Source: Acetobacteraceae bacterium
GTDB taxonomy: Bacteria > Pseudomonadota > Alphaproteobacteria > Acetobacterales > Acetobacteraceae
Length of the DNA stretch: 42,179 nucleotides
Assembly (NCBI GenBank): GCA_009693865.1
Contig: SHWL01000019.1
Location: 1 to 42,179 of the forward strand
Direction of reading: 5' to 3'
Part shown: piece after piece, positions 27,440 to 36,792 of the stretch
Numbering within the stretch: the stretch's first letter is position 1
Layout of the letters: every line of letters starts with the position of its first letter
Translations under genes and position numbers: made by a program
The notes under the pieces: model-generated
What the model saw: the letters and a program-made list of their open reading frames with translations, nothing else
What the model was told of the DNA's origin: nothing
Databases searched by the model: none

Positions 27440-28081
27440 TTAAGGCAAATCCGGCCCCTTCGGCAAGCGCCGATGAATTTCCCTGAACTTTGGCGGAGCA
27501 AGCGGGGTAGCTCCCGACGCGAACAATGCCAGCGCGCTGGGGTATATGATATGTTCTTGCGCCAGCACGCGTTCCGCCAGCGACTCCTCGGTATCGCCGT
27601 CCAGCACGGGAACCGCCGCCTGCGCCAGGATCGGACCCTCGTCCATCTGATCGGTAACCAGATGGACCGTGCAGCCATGCACCTTTACGCCCGCCGCCAA
27701 AGCCTGGGCGTGAGTATGTAGCCCAGGAAAGGACGGCAGAAGGCTGGGGTGAATGTTCAGCATGCGGCCTTGCCACGCGCTGACAAGAAAAGGCGTCAGC
27801 AGCCGCATGTAACCGGCCAGGCAGACGATTTCGGCGCCAGCCTCGCGCAGTGCGTTATCGATCGCCGCCTCGTGCGCCGCGCGATCGCCGCGGAACCGCC
27901 GGTGATCGATCGCGAGTGCCGGGATTCCGGCATTCCGCGCCAGGTCCAGGCCCGCGGCGCCCAGCTGGTTGGACAGCACCAGGGCAATCTCGGCGGGGTA
28001 TCCGGGTTCGCGCGCCGCCGCGACCAACGAGGCCATGTTCGATCCGCGGCCGCTGATCAAAACAGCGACTCGCCGTTTCAT
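27440..28081 (-). CDS. purN: Phosphoribosylglycinamide formyltransferase
   Basis: PurN transfers a formyl group from 10-formyl-tetrahydrofolate to GAR, the third step of purine synthesis, in the cytosol. The 213-aa protein begins [16 protein letters not shown], the phosphate-binding N-terminus, with AGYMRLL and [20 protein letters not shown] carrying the catalytic Asn and His, and [11 protein letters not shown] with the catalytic Asp. These three residues match the E. coli Asn-His-Asp triad. The start at 28081 overlaps the purM stop as ATGA. Length matches the family (about 212). Confidence 0.96.
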   Translation of the reverse strand: MKRRVAVLISGRGSNMASLVAAAREPGYPAEIALVLSNQLGAAGLDLARNAGIPALAIDHRRFRGDRAAHEAAIDNALREAGAEIVCLAGYMRLLTPFLVSAWQGRMLNIHPSLLPSFPGLHTHAQALAAGVKVHGCTVHLVTDQMDEGPILAQAAVPVLDGDTEESLAERVLAQEHIIYPSALALFASGATPLAPPKFREIHRRLPKGPDLP

Positions 28082-29184
28082 GCCAGCCAATCCCTGGGGG
28101 GCGAAAAATCGATGCGGGCAGCACCCTCGCCGGCCTCGATTTCGCCGATGCGAAATACCGTCTCCCCCTCCTGCGTCAACAGCGCGTCCGCGGCGTCCGC
28201 GTCGGAGACCACCAGCACCATTCCGAGTCCGCAATTGAACACGCGCGCCATTTCGTCGTTTTGGACACCCCCCGTCCGAGCGAGCCAGCGGAAGACGGGC
28301 GGGACCGGCCAGGACGGGTCAATCGTCGCCACCACGCCATCCGGCAGCGCTCGCGGGATGTTGCCGGGCAGCCCGCCGCCGGTGATATGCGCCGCCGCCT
28401 TCAACAATCCAGCCCGGTGCAGGGCCAACAGCGCGCGCACGTAAATCCGGGTTGGCGTCATCAACGCCTGCCCCAGGGTCTGGTGGGGCGCGAAAGGCGC
28501 GGGTGCGCTCCAGGCCAGTCCGCTGGCCGCGACGATCCGGCGCACCAGCGAGAACCCGTTGGAATGCAGGCCGGAACTCGCGAGGCCCAGAAGCGCGTCG
28601 CCTGGTGCGACGTCGCGGGGTAACAGCGTGCCGCGTTCGGCCGCGCCGACGGAGAACCCGGCGAGGTCGTAGTCGCCGCCGTTGTACATGCCCGGCATTT
28701 CCGCCGTCTCGCCGCCAACCAGGGCGCAGCCAGCCAAGCGGCAGCCCTCGGCGATGCCGGCGATCACGGCCAAGGCCTGAGTCACGTCCAGATGTCCGGT
28801 GGCGAAATAATCCAGGAAGACCAACGGGTCCGCGCCCTGGACGACCAAATCATTGACGCACATCGCGACCAGGTCGATGCCCACCGTGTCATGCAGCCCG
28901 GTTTCGATCGCGACCCGCAACTTGGTGCCGACACCGTCGGTGGTGGACACCAGGATCGGATCTCGGAACCCGGCGGCTTTCGGATCGAACAAGGCACCGA
29001 ATCCGCCCAGACCACCCATGACGCCCGCCCGCCGCGTGGCGCGCGCGAGGGGTTTGATCGCCTCGACCAGGGCCTCGCCTGCATCGATATCCACGCCGGC
29101 CGCGCGATAGGTCAGGCGTTCGTTGCCTTGCGCGCTCCCGGGGACACGATCCGGGCCGCCCATGTTCCGATCTTCGCTGGCCAT
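28078..29184 (-). CDS. purM: Phosphoribosylformylglycinamidine cyclo-ligase (AIR synthetase)
   Basis: PurM closes the imidazole ring of FGAM with ATP to give AIR, the fifth step of purine synthesis. The 368-aa protein shows [20 protein letters not shown] at the start of the fold, [65 protein letters not shown], and [16 protein letters not shown]. All are conserved PurM blocks. ATG 29184 has a strong AAGGAGG ribosome-binding site 6-7 nt upstream. It is coupled to purN, a standard pairing. The N-terminal 24 residues are an extension relative to many homologues. Confidence 0.96.
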   Translation of the reverse strand: MASEDRNMGGPDRVPGSAQGNERLTYRAAGVDIDAGEALVEAIKPLARATRRAGVMGGLGGFGALFDPKAAGFRDPILVSTTDGVGTKLRVAIETGLHDTVGIDLVAMCVNDLVVQGADPLVFLDYFATGHLDVTQALAVIAGIAEGCRLAGCALVGGETAEMPGMYNGGDYDLAGFSVGAAERGTLLPRDVAPGDALLGLASSGLHSNGFSLVRRIVAASGLAWSAPAPFAPHQTLGQALMTPTRIYVRALLALHRAGLLKAAAHITGGGLPGNIPRALPDGVVATIDPSWPVPPVFRWLARTGGVQNDEMARVFNCGLGMVLVVSDADAADALLTQEGETVFRIGEIEAGEGAARIDFSPPRDWLA

Positions 29185-29375
29185 GGTGGCCCTCCTTACG
29201 CTAAGGCGCTAAGTGGGATCGGACAGAAACATGCCCCGCGCGACGGGAGCAATGCCCCCGGGTGTATCGAAGGGGTCTTGCCCGAGGGGGGACACGGGCC
29301 AACGGAACAATAGCTCAGGGGAAGATAGCCCCGGGGATAGCTCCTTTTGGCGACGCGGCGCGGGCAACAGGAGGG

Positions 29376-29960
29376 ATGCCGTCATTACAGCCCATGCCTG
29401 ACGGATCGCAACTCGGACGAGGCGCCAGCGCGGCGCTGTTCACGGCGCCGAATCTGGTCACCTTCGGTCGGCTTTGCGCTGTACCTTTGGCTTTTTGGCT
29501 GGTGCTGGAACACCGGCTCGACCTCGCGTTCTTTCTGTTCGTGCTGGCGGGGTTGTCGGACGCTGTCGATGGTTGGCTCGCTCGCCGGTATGGCGGGAAC
29601 TCCATCGGCGCTCTGATGGACCCGGTCGCGGACAAGGCGCTGCTCGTGACCATGTATGTGACCCTGGCTGTGGTACGGGAGTTGCCGGACTGGCTCGCGA
29701 TCCTGGTTGTATTCCGCGATCTGCTGATCGTCGGCGGCGTGATCGTGCTTGGAATACTGGGCCAGCCGGTGCTGATCCGGCCGCTGTATGTCTCGAAACT
29801 CAACACCGCGCTACAGATCGTGTTGATCGCGGCGACGCTGTTTCTGGTTGGCTTTGGGCTGATGGCCCCTTTGTTGCTGACAATCCTGATCTGGGTCGTC
29901 GCCGTCTCCACGCTGGTTTCGGGTGCCGCGTATGTGTGGGTGGCCGCGCATGGGCGATGA
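29376..29960 (+). CDS. CDP-alcohol phosphatidyltransferase family protein
   Basis: This integral membrane enzyme family exchanges CMP of a CDP-diacylglycerol or CDP-alcohol for an alcohol, as in phosphatidylglycerophosphate synthesis. The signature DG-x2-AR-x8-G-x3-D-x3-D is complete in DAVDGWLARRYGGNSIGALM followed by DPVADK. Several TM helices surround it (APNLVTFGRLCAVPLAFWLV, LAILVVFRDLLIVGGVIVLG, LLLTILIWVVAVSTLVSGAA). The start is unsure: GGAGG abuts ATG 29376 and lies 18 nt before ATG 29394, and the frame is open further upstream. Its last 11 bases overlap the PerM-family gene. PgsA proper is one option, but the alcohol cannot be told from sequence. Confidence 0.85.
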   Translation: MPSLQPMPDGSQLGRGASAALFTAPNLVTFGRLCAVPLAFWLVLEHRLDLAFFLFVLAGLSDAVDGWLARRYGGNSIGALMDPVADKALLVTMYVTLAVVRELPDWLAILVVFRDLLIVGGVIVLGILGQPVLIRPLYVSKLNTALQIVLIAATLFLVGFGLMAPLLLTILIWVVAVSTLVSGAAYVWVAAHGR

Positions 29961-31074
29961 GCGGGAGCGGCCGCCTCCTGACTCCTCGCCCGCGGCCACG
30001 CACGCGACCCGGGTGCAGAGAATCGGTCTGTTCGCCGGCGTGCTGGCGGCCGGGGCACTGGCGCTCGCGCTGTTCGGCTCGGTGCTGACACCCTTCGTCG
30101 CGGCCGCCGTGCTTGCGTACGCGCTCGATCCTCCCACGACCCAATTGACCCGGCTGGGATTATCGCGCGGGGCCGCCGCGACGGCGATGATGCTGGCGCT
30201 GGTCGCGGGGGTGCTGCTGTTCGCGTTGCTGCTGTATCCGCTGTTGTTGTTGCAGATCAAACTACTCGCCACCCGCATCCCCCAGTACGCGTTCCTTCTC
30301 CAAGGCTGGGCCAGCGAGCAATTGACGCATCTGCAGGACAGTTTCGGTTCGGATGTCGTTAACGATAAACTGCGCGATCTGGTCAGCAGCCAGGCGGCGA
30401 CGATGTTAAGCGTTCTGCTGTCCACGGTCACCGGAGTCGTCAGCAGCGGGTTCGCGATTTTCAACCTGCTGACCCTGATGATCGTCACGCCCGTGGTCGG
30501 GTTTTACTTTCTGCGCGACTGGCCAAAGTTGATCGCCATGGTCGCGTCCTGGGTGCCGCGCCGTTATGCGGGCGTGATCGCGGCGCAGGGGAGGGAGGTG
30601 GACCGGATCCTGTCGGCCTGGGTACGGGGTCAGGCGATGTGCTGCCTGATCCTGGCGTTCTTCTATGCCTCCGGCCTGACAGGCGCGGGCCTCGATCTTG
30701 GACTGATCGTAGGCCTGAGCGCGGGACTCCTGTCGTTTATCCCTTATGTTGGCTCGGTCACCGGCGGGGTCACGGCGATCGGGCTCGCGTTGGCGCAGTT
30801 TCCGGACTGGCGGAACGTCGGGGTCGTGATCGGCGTGCTGATCGCGGGCCAGATTCTCGAAGGCTACGTGATTTATCCTCGCTTCCTGGGCGATCGGGTC
30901 GAGCTGCCCGCCGTTTGGGTCATTTTCGCGCTGTTCGCCGGAGGTGCCGCCTTCGGGTTCGTGGGCGTGATGCTGGCGGTGCCGGTCGCGGCCACGATCG
31001 GCGTTCTGGCCCGGTTCTGGCTGCGCCGTTACATCGCCAGCCCGTTGTATCTTGAAGCGGCGGACGAGGGCTGA
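29950..31074 (+). CDS. PerM/AI-2E-family membrane protein
   Basis: The 374-aa protein is a polytopic membrane protein of the AI-2E transporter (PerM/TqsA/YhhT) family. It has an N-terminal TM pair (GLFAGVLAAGALALALFGSV and FVAAAVLAYALDP), a long amphipathic section, TPVVGFYFLRDWPKL and the re-entrant LSFIPYVGSVTGGV block. The C-terminus has EGYVIYPRFLGDRVELPAVW, then FGFVGVMLAVPVAAT. Proposed roles are export of small molecules or ion transport, none certain here. The start overlaps the end of the phosphatidyltransferase gene by 11 bases, and the next gene starts 2 bases after its stop, giving a coupled run into hdaA. Confidence 0.9.
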   Translation: MGDERERPPPDSSPAATHATRVQRIGLFAGVLAAGALALALFGSVLTPFVAAAVLAYALDPPTTQLTRLGLSRGAAATAMMLALVAGVLLFALLLYPLLLLQIKLLATRIPQYAFLLQGWASEQLTHLQDSFGSDVVNDKLRDLVSSQAATMLSVLLSTVTGVVSSGFAIFNLLTLMIVTPVVGFYFLRDWPKLIAMVASWVPRRYAGVIAAQGREVDRILSAWVRGQAMCCLILAFFYASGLTGAGLDLGLIVGLSAGLLSFIPYVGSVTGGVTAIGLALAQFPDWRNVGVVIGVLIAGQILEGYVIYPRFLGDRVELPAVWVIFALFAGGAAFGFVGVMLAVPVAATIGVLARFWLRRYIASPLYLEAADEG

Positions 31075-31075
31075 C

Positions 31076-31777
31076 ATGCAAGGCCACCAGCTTCCGCTGC
31101 TGATCCCCAGTGACCCCGCCTATGACGCGGCCGAATTCCTGCCGGACGGGTCAAATGAGGCGGCACGAACCTGGCTTGGCCGAACCGAGGTCTGGCCGGA
31201 CCGCCGCCTGGCGCTGTGGGGCGGCGCCGACCGCGGCAAGACACATCTGCTTCACATCTGGGCCACGAGCACCGAGGCTGAGATTATGGACGGGCACGCT
31301 CTGGACGGCGTTCCCGTGATCGCATCGCCATCAGGCGTGGCGATCGACCACGCCGATCGGGCGGACGAGCATGCATTGCTGCATCTTTTGAATACCGCCC
31401 GCGATCTTGGCCGTCCGGTGCTGCTCGCGGGACGAGGCCCGCCCGCGCGTTGGCCGGTCACGCTGTCCGACCTCGCCAGCCGGTTGCGCGCCATCACGGC
31501 GGTCGAGGTCGGGCTACCGGACGACGATCTCCTGCGGCGGTTGCTGTTGCGTTGGCTCGCGGAGCGGCGGCTGGTCGCGGATGAGGCTCTTCATGATCGC
31601 TTGCTGACCTATTTGCCGCGTAGCCCGGATATCCTCCGCGCGGCGGTGCTGCGGTTGGATCGCGATGCCCTGGTGTCCCGGCGCCGAAAGGTGACCCCCG
31701 GCATGCTACGCGCGGCGCTGTCGGGCGAGCCGGCAGATGACAATTCGGAGAAACTCACACCGCCGCCTCCTGGTTGA
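31076..31777 (+). CDS. hdaA: DnaA-like replication regulator HdaA
   Basis: The 233-aa protein is a DnaA AAA+ domain without the DNA-binding domain IV, like Hda/HdaA, which with the sliding clamp promotes DnaA-ATP hydrolysis. The N-terminus MQGHQLPLLIP contains a QLPL clamp-binding-like motif at residues 5-8. Walker A is LWGGADRGKTHLLHIW and the sensor region is VLLAGRGPP-ARWPVTLSDLA with SRLRAI. Lid-type helices follow. Walker B is weak (IDHADRAD), so ATP hydrolysis is uncertain. It follows the PerM gene by 2 bases, an arrangement I associate with alphaproteobacterial hdaA. Length fits HdaA (about 230). Confidence 0.85.
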   Translation: MQGHQLPLLIPSDPAYDAAEFLPDGSNEAARTWLGRTEVWPDRRLALWGGADRGKTHLLHIWATSTEAEIMDGHALDGVPVIASPSGVAIDHADRADEHALLHLLNTARDLGRPVLLAGRGPPARWPVTLSDLASRLRAITAVEVGLPDDDLLRRLLLRWLAERRLVADEALHDRLLTYLPRSPDILRAAVLRLDRDALVSRRRKVTPGMLRAALSGEPADDNSEKLTPPPPG

Positions 31778-31885
31778 TTGGGACAGTTCACCCCAATTGG
31801 CGCATGGTCCGGGCCTGGGCAATGATGTTCGCCGGCAAGACCGAATCCTCGCGCAGGTTCCCGGACCGATGGCTGGAGACATGAC

Positions 31886-34108
31886 ATGACCCCGAACGAG
31901 GATCACGCGGCGCCCGTTTCCGTGATCGCGGTGGCCCGGTCTGACGACGAAATCGCGGCGTTCGGACCCGAGCGCTTCATCAACCGTGAACTCTCCTGGC
32001 TCGACTTCAACCACAGGGTTTTGGAGGAGGCTGAGAATGTCCGGCATCCTTTGCTGGAACGGGTGCGGTTCTTGTCGATCAGCGCCTCCAACCTGGATGA
32101 ATTCTATTCGGTTCGCGTCGCCGGCCTGATCGGGCAGGCCAAGGCCGGCGTCACCCGCCCATCGCCCGATGGGCGCGCGCCCGCGCGTCAACTGGCTGAA
32201 ATCGCCATTCGAGGCGAGGCGCTTGCCGCTGACCAACAGCGTATTTGGGCGGACCTGTTGGCGCTGATGGGGAAGGCCGGGATTGTGTTGTGCGAGAGCG
32301 AAGCGCTCTCCGACGACGATCGCGTCTGGCTGGACGCGTGGTTCATGGAACGCGTGTTTCCGGTGCTGACCCCGCTGGCCATCGATCCGGCGCATCCGTT
32401 CCCGTTCATCCCGAACATGGGCCTTGTGATGGCGCTGTTGCTGGTGCGGACGGAGGATCATCAGGGCATGCGGGCCATGCTGCCGCTTCCCGCGCAGGTC
32501 GATCGGTTCATCCGCCTGCCAGCGCGGGAAGGGCCGGAGGGGAGAGAGGGGACGGTACGGTTCATTCTGCTGGAGGAACTGGTGACGATGTTCCTCGACC
32601 GGGTGTTTCCAGGTTTCAGGTTGAATGGCGGCGGCCTGTTCCGGCTGATCCGCGACACCGACGTGGAGTACGAAGAAGAGGCGGAAGACCTTGTCCGTTC
32701 GTATGAAACGGCGTTGAAGCGCCGCCGCCGCGGCGTGGTGATCCATCTCCTCGTCGATCCCGGTATGCCGGAGGAATTGCGCGCGCTGGTGGCCGACGAG
32801 TTGGATGCCGACCCCGACGAGATTTACGTCCAGGGTGGCCTGCTGGCCGTCTCCGATGTGAATCAAATGATCGTCGACGACCGGCCCGATCTGTTGTTCC
32901 CACCCTACACCCCGCGATTCCCCGAGCGGATTCGCGATTTCGGTGGCGATTGTTTCGCCGCGATCCGCGCCAAGGACATTATCGTTCATCACCCCTACGA
33001 AAGTTTCGATGTCGTGGTGCAGTTCCTGCGCCAGGCCGCGCGCGATCCCGCCGTGATAGCGGTCAAGCAAACGCTGTACCGCACCAGCCCCGACAGCACG
33101 ATCGTCAAGGCGTTGATCGAGGCGGCGGAAGCCGGCAAATCCGTCACCGCGATGGTCGAGCTGCGGGCGCGCTTCGACGAAGAAGCCAATATCAATCTGG
33201 CACGCACCATGGAGGCGGCGGGCGTGCAGGTCGTGTTCGGTTTCACCGAATTGAAAACACATGCGAAACTATCCTTGGTTGTGCGGCGCGAGGCGGGCGC
33301 CATTCGCTCCTACGCGCATTTCGGTACCGGCAATTATCATCCCATCACGGCGCGCAGTTACACCGATCTGAGCTTCTTCACCTGCGACCCCGCGATGACG
33401 CGCGACGCCGCGCGGTTGTTCAATTTCATGACGGGTTACGCGCGGCCTGAATCCATGGAGGCGGTCGCGTTCAGCCCCATCTCCACCCGCGGAGTCCTTC
33501 TGGACATGATCGCGCGGGAGATTGGTTTCGCATGCGAACGCAAGCCCGCGACCATTTGGCTGAAGATGAACAGCCTGGTCGATTCGCGGCTGATCGATGC
33601 GTTATACGAGGCGTCGCGCGCGGGCGTGAAGGTCATGGCGGTGGTCCGCGGCATCTGCTGCTTGCGGCCCGGCGTCCCCGGCCTGTCGGACAATATCCGC
33701 GTGAAATCCATCGTTGGCCGGTTCCTGGAGCACAGCCGGATTTACGCGTTTGGCGGTGGTCATGTCTTGCCCAACCGCCATGCGCGGGTTTTCATCAGCT
33801 CGGCTGATTGGATGGAGCGCAACATGGACTGGCGCGTCGAGGCGCTGGTTCCGATCGACAACCCGACAGTGCATGAACAGGTGCTGGATCAGATCATGGC
33901 GATCAATTTGCGGGATTCATTGCAATCATGGGAGCTGCGGTCCGATGGCGCATGGAAGCGTGTCGCGGCCGGACGGCGCCCAATATCGGCACATGATTAC
34001 TTCATGACAAACCCGTCGCTGTCGGGCCGCGGCTCGGCGTTGCATGGCCAGATAGCCGCCTCCCCGCTCGCGGCGCACAAGCGGGCTGACCGCATGAGCC
34101 AGGATTAG
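31886..34108 (+). CDS. ppk: Polyphosphate kinase 1
   Basis: Ppk builds polyphosphate from ATP. The 740-aa protein has the N-domain [20 protein letters not shown], a head domain, and two PLD-like catalytic domains. The HxK motif is in [15 protein letters not shown] (the phosphorylated His of the family), followed by [20 protein letters not shown]. The second conserved His is in [14 protein letters not shown]. These match the E. coli His435 and His592 regions. The start at 31886 has GGAG about 8 nt upstream. The ppx gene starts 3 bases after its stop, so synthesis and degradation enzymes are co-expressed. Confidence 0.96.
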   Translation: MTPNEDHAAPVSVIAVARSDDEIAAFGPERFINRELSWLDFNHRVLEEAENVRHPLLERVRFLSISASNLDEFYSVRVAGLIGQAKAGVTRPSPDGRAPARQLAEIAIRGEALAADQQRIWADLLALMGKAGIVLCESEALSDDDRVWLDAWFMERVFPVLTPLAIDPAHPFPFIPNMGLVMALLLVRTEDHQGMRAMLPLPAQVDRFIRLPAREGPEGREGTVRFILLEELVTMFLDRVFPGFRLNGGGLFRLIRDTDVEYEEEAEDLVRSYETALKRRRRGVVIHLLVDPGMPEELRALVADELDADPDEIYVQGGLLAVSDVNQMIVDDRPDLLFPPYTPRFPERIRDFGGDCFAAIRAKDIIVHHPYESFDVVVQFLRQAARDPAVIAVKQTLYRTSPDSTIVKALIEAAEAGKSVTAMVELRARFDEEANINLARTMEAAGVQVVFGFTELKTHAKLSLVVRREAGAIRSYAHFGTGNYHPITARSYTDLSFFTCDPAMTRDAARLFNFMTGYARPESMEAVAFSPISTRGVLLDMIAREIGFACERKPATIWLKMNSLVDSRLIDALYEASRAGVKVMAVVRGICCLRPGVPGLSDNIRVKSIVGRFLEHSRIYAFGGGHVLPNRHARVFISSADWMERNMDWRVEALVPIDNPTVHEQVLDQIMAINLRDSLQSWELRSDGAWKRVAAGRRPISAHDYFMTNPSLSGRGSALHGQIAASPLAAHKRADRMSQD

Positions 34109-34111
34109 CCG

Positions 34112-35644
34112 ATGCCGTTTATCCCCAAAGCCGGCCTGCCGCGTTGCGCCGTGGTCGATCTGGGTTCGAATTCGGTCCGCCTCGTGGTTTACGAAGGACT
34201 GGGCCGCAATCCGATGTCGATCTTTAATGAAAAAGCGGTGCTACGTCTCGGGCGCGGCTTGCAGGCGACCGGGCGCATGGACGACGATGCCATGGCGCAG
34301 GCCATGACGATTCTGCACCGGTATCGCGCCGTTGCCCACGCGATGGGCGCGCATCCGGTCGAAATCCTCGCCACCGCGGCCGTGCGGGAGGCGTTCAACG
34401 GCCCGGATTTCGTCAAACGAATTCAGGCCCGCATGCCGGAAGTCCCCGTCCATGTCTTGTCCGGCGTGGAGGAGGCAGAATTTTCCTCGGACGGTCTGCT
34501 GTGCGGCATCCCCGAGGCGGACGGCTTGCTGGCAGATATCGGCGGTGGTTCGCTGGAGCTGGTGCGTCTGAGCGAGGGGCGGCGCGGCGCGGCGTTGACC
34601 TTGCCGCTGGGTGTGATCCGCTTGTCGGAACGATCGGGAAACGATCCCTCCTCGGCGCGCCTGATCGTCGAGGCGGCGTTCCGGTCGATCGGGTGGTTGA
34701 ACGAAATCGCCGGGCGCGATTTGTACCTGGTGGGCGGGGCCTGGCGGGCGCTGGCACGGATCGACATGGTGCGCACGGATTATGCCTTGCGCATGGTGCA
34801 TCATTACATCATCGGTCGGGATGAGGCGCGCGAATTATGCACGCGGATTCTGGGTGCGTCCAACCGCGAATTGGTACAGATGGCGGGTGTCAGCCGGCGC
34901 CGGATGGAGGATTTGCCCTTCGCCGCCGTCGTGCTGCGCCGCCTGATCCGGATGAGCGGGGCCCGCCGGGTTGTGTTCAGCGCCAGCGGCCTGCGGGAAG
35001 GCTGGCTGATGCGCCTTGTGCCGCCCGATGTCCGCGATGGGGACTCATTGCTCGCCGCCGGCCGGGATCTGGCGGCTTTGTATGGCCGCGATCTCTCGTT
35101 ACCGCCGGCGTTGCTGGCCTGGACCGCACCTCTGTTTCCATTTGAGGCCGCCGAGGGGGCTCGGCTTCGGGAAGCGGCATGCTGGATGTCCGATGTTGGC
35201 AGTCACGATCATCCGGAGTTTCGGCCCGAGCAGGCGTTCCTGCGCGTGCTCCGCCAACCCGGGATCGGCCTGGATCACCCATCCAGGGCTTTTCTGGCGC
35301 TGACGATCGCCTTGCGATATGAAACCGACGCGGCGGCGGCATTTCTGGCTCCCGCGCGCAGGTTGCTCGATCCTGCCGTGGCGAAGCGTGCCGAAGCTCT
35401 TGGGATGGCGCTGCGCCTGGCCTACACGTTATCGGCGGGCACGCCGGATTTGCTCGCGGGCACGCGTCTTCGGGTCGAGGATGGGCGTCTGGTGCTGCGC
35501 CTGGCCGAGGACAGCGGCGTCTTCGCGGGTGAAAGCGTGGTGCGGCGGTTGACCCGTTTGGCGGAGGCGTTGAACCTGGAACCCGCGACCGAAACGGCGC
35601 CGAGGTTGCCGATCGATCGGGCGGGCCAATTGGCGGTCGCGTGA
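34112..35644 (+). CDS. ppx: Exopolyphosphatase / guanosine pentaphosphate phosphohydrolase
   Basis: The 510-aa protein belongs to the Ppx/GppA branch of the sugar kinase/actin-fold superfamily and hydrolyses polyphosphate and possibly pppGpp. Visible motifs are AVVDLGSNSVRLVVYEG (phosphate 1) near residue 14, ILATAAVREAFNGPDF, VLSGVEEAEFSSDGLLCGIP with the catalytic Glu, and LLADIGGGSLELVRLS (phosphate 2). The C-terminal half is the helical HD-like extension seen in long Ppx. It is directly after ppk, the usual pairing. Confidence 0.94.
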   Translation: MPFIPKAGLPRCAVVDLGSNSVRLVVYEGLGRNPMSIFNEKAVLRLGRGLQATGRMDDDAMAQAMTILHRYRAVAHAMGAHPVEILATAAVREAFNGPDFVKRIQARMPEVPVHVLSGVEEAEFSSDGLLCGIPEADGLLADIGGGSLELVRLSEGRRGAALTLPLGVIRLSERSGNDPSSARLIVEAAFRSIGWLNEIAGRDLYLVGGAWRALARIDMVRTDYALRMVHHYIIGRDEARELCTRILGASNRELVQMAGVSRRRMEDLPFAAVVLRRLIRMSGARRVVFSASGLREGWLMRLVPPDVRDGDSLLAAGRDLAALYGRDLSLPPALLAWTAPLFPFEAAEGARLREAACWMSDVGSHDHPEFRPEQAFLRVLRQPGIGLDHPSRAFLALTIALRYETDAAAAFLAPARRLLDPAVAKRAEALGMALRLAYTLSAGTPDLLAGTRLRVEDGRLVLRLAEDSGVFAGESVVRRLTRLAEALNLEPATETAPRLPIDRAGQLAVA

Positions 35645-35665
35645 CGGCGCGCGAGGAAAAAAGAT

Positions 35666-36070
35666 GTGAATGCGCGCTCATCGGTCCGGCCAGCAATTCC
35701 CGCCGACGCGCCGCGGGTGCGCGCGATCGTTGACGCCGCCTACGATGTTTACATTTCCCGGATCGGAGACAAACCTGGCCCAATGCTGGACAATTACCCG
35801 GGGCGCATCGCCCGCGGGCAGGTTTGGGTGCTGGATGACGGTACAGATCTCATTGGCGTGCTGGTGCTGGAGGAAACAGCGAGCGGGTTTCTGTTGGACA
35901 ATATCGCTGTCGCGCCGGATCGGCAGGGTAACGGCCATGGCCGGATCCTGCTGGAATTCGCCGAGCAGGAAGCCGCGCGCCGCGGCTGGCGTGACATCCA
36001 GTTGTACACGAACACGGCGATGGTGGAAAATATCGCGCTCTACCAACAGCAATTCTCATTATGGCGCTGA
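35666..36070 (+). CDS. GNAT N-acetyltransferase, C-terminus replaced by MITE-encoded residues
   Basis: The frame starts at GTG 35666 (AGG upstream) and encodes a GNAT fold up to codon 127. VRPAIPADAPRVRAIVDAAY is the N-terminal helix, VLVLEETASGFLLDNIAVAP is beta 3-4, DRQGNGHGRILLEFAEQEA is the acetyl-CoA loop (Q/RxxGxG/A), and TAMVENIALYQ is motif B. A 187-bp insertion at 36047 then replaces the natural end with a few element-encoded residues (QFSLWR) and a stop at 36068-36070. The lost part is the last beta strands, normally ending GYVETARVTGKGFNRVYMSK. The truncated protein lacks strands needed for the GNAT core and is probably inactive. The target is unknown. Confidence 0.8.
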   Translation: MNARSSVRPAIPADAPRVRAIVDAAYDVYISRIGDKPGPMLDNYPGRIARGQVWVLDDGTDLIGVLVLEETASGFLLDNIAVAPDRQGNGHGRILLEFAEQEAARRGWRDIQLYTNTAMVENIALYQQQFSLWR

Positions 36071-36242
36071 CGCTTGCTTTTTCGTCATCCTCCGGCGTGA
36101 CCGGAGGATCGGTAGCGGCACATATCCGCGTATAATAGCGCCCGAAAGCAAGGCGTGGTGCCGCTCCGGATCCTCCGGTCGCGCCGGAGGATGACGATTT
36201 GGGAGAGGTCAGCAGCCATAATGAGAATTGCTGCTCTACCAA
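36038..36242. repeat. 9-bp target-site duplication flanking the MITE
   Basis: CTCTACCAA occurs at 36038-36046 and again at 36234-36242, immediately outside the two inverted-repeat ends. In the GNAT frame the triplet reads Leu-Tyr-Gln. Removing the element plus one copy rejoins Tyr-Gln to Arg-Ile-Gly-Tyr and continues to the natural stop. Confidence 0.9.
36047..36233. mobile_element. 187-bp MITE-like element with internal REP-type hairpins
   Basis: The ends CAGCAATTCTCATTATGG (36047-36064) and its exact reverse complement (36216-36233) form 18-bp perfect terminal inverted repeats. Inside are two 28-base arms at 36083-36110 and 36169-36196 that are reverse complements with one mismatch. Each arm also folds on itself (ATCCTCCGG/CCGGAGGAT, 9-bp stem). 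This looks like two REP units in opposite orientation carried within a MITE. The element has no coding capacity, so mobilisation would need a transposase in trans. It is flanked by a 9-bp direct repeat and interrupts the GNAT gene. Confidence 0.9.
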
Positions 36243-36326
36243 CGTATCGGCTATGTCGAGACCGCGCGCGTGACCGGGAAGGGCTTCAACCGCGTTTATA
36301 TGTCGAAGCCCCTCGCCGCATCCTGA
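36243..36326 (+). pseudogene. 3' remnant of the interrupted GNAT gene
   Basis: Immediately after the right target duplication the DNA encodes RIGYVETARVTGKGFNRVYM followed by SKPLAAS and TGA at 36324-36326. This is the characteristic GNAT end (Tyr-x-x-x-Gly-Tyr ... Arg-Val-Tyr-Met-x-Lys). It is in frame with the 5' part once the element and one duplication copy are removed, so the disruption is a clean insertion without further decay. Confidence 0.9.
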
Positions 36327-36417
36327 TTGCGCGCGCGAACCAAGCCGTCTTTATGAACGAAGCAAAGAAATCGCGCGCAGGGTAACGAGATGACAAGTCG
36401 CGTGGCCCACTCCTCGA

Positions 36418-36792
36418 TCAAGCGGACTTCTTAAGGTCCTTCTCCCGGGTTCGCAGCTTGCCGACGCCTTCCTGCAAGAACACGGCGTAATCGTAAACCG
36501 TTTCGTCTTCCTGGTTCCAGCAGACATACCCGCGGCAATCCGACGGCCGTGCCTCGTAAACGCCGCACATCCGATCCTCAGTCAGGAACTGGCAGGATTT
36601 GAAACCTTCCTTGATCCGCTTCTCACCCTTCTTCGTCACTTCCAGGATATGCTTGCGCTCGAATTCCGCGACCGCGAGATTCAGATGTTTCGCGAGCCGT
36701 CGCATATCCTCCCGCCCCACTCGCACATAACCCGCCATGCGGCAGCACAAACTCGGGCATTTCACACAGTCGAGGCGGGCGTGGCTGACCAT
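36418..36792 (-). CDS. YkgJ-family cysteine cluster protein
   Basis: The 124-aa protein has the YkgJ-type Cys cluster: CVKCPSLCC near residues 9-17, then CQFLTEDRMCGVYEARPSDC followed by RGYVCW. These Cys residues probably bind zinc or an iron-sulfur cluster; no enzyme activity is established for the family. The start at 36792 (MVSHARLDC) overlaps the MaoC-family stop as TGATG, sharing one base; longer upstream frames offer no better start. The C-terminus is Lys-rich. Confidence 0.85.
   Translation of the reverse strand: MVSHARLDCVKCPSLCCRMAGYVRVGREDMRRLAKHLNLAVAEFERKHILEVTKKGEKRIKEGFKSCQFLTEDRMCGVYEARPSDCRGYVCWNQEDETVYDYAVFLQEGVGKLRTREKDLKKSA

Noticed and set aside
31706..33262. A 518-codon open frame on the minus strand opposite ppk
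   Set aside because: It is antisense to a certain gene with all Ppk motifs; high GC leaves the opposite strand open by chance, and the peptide has no family pattern.
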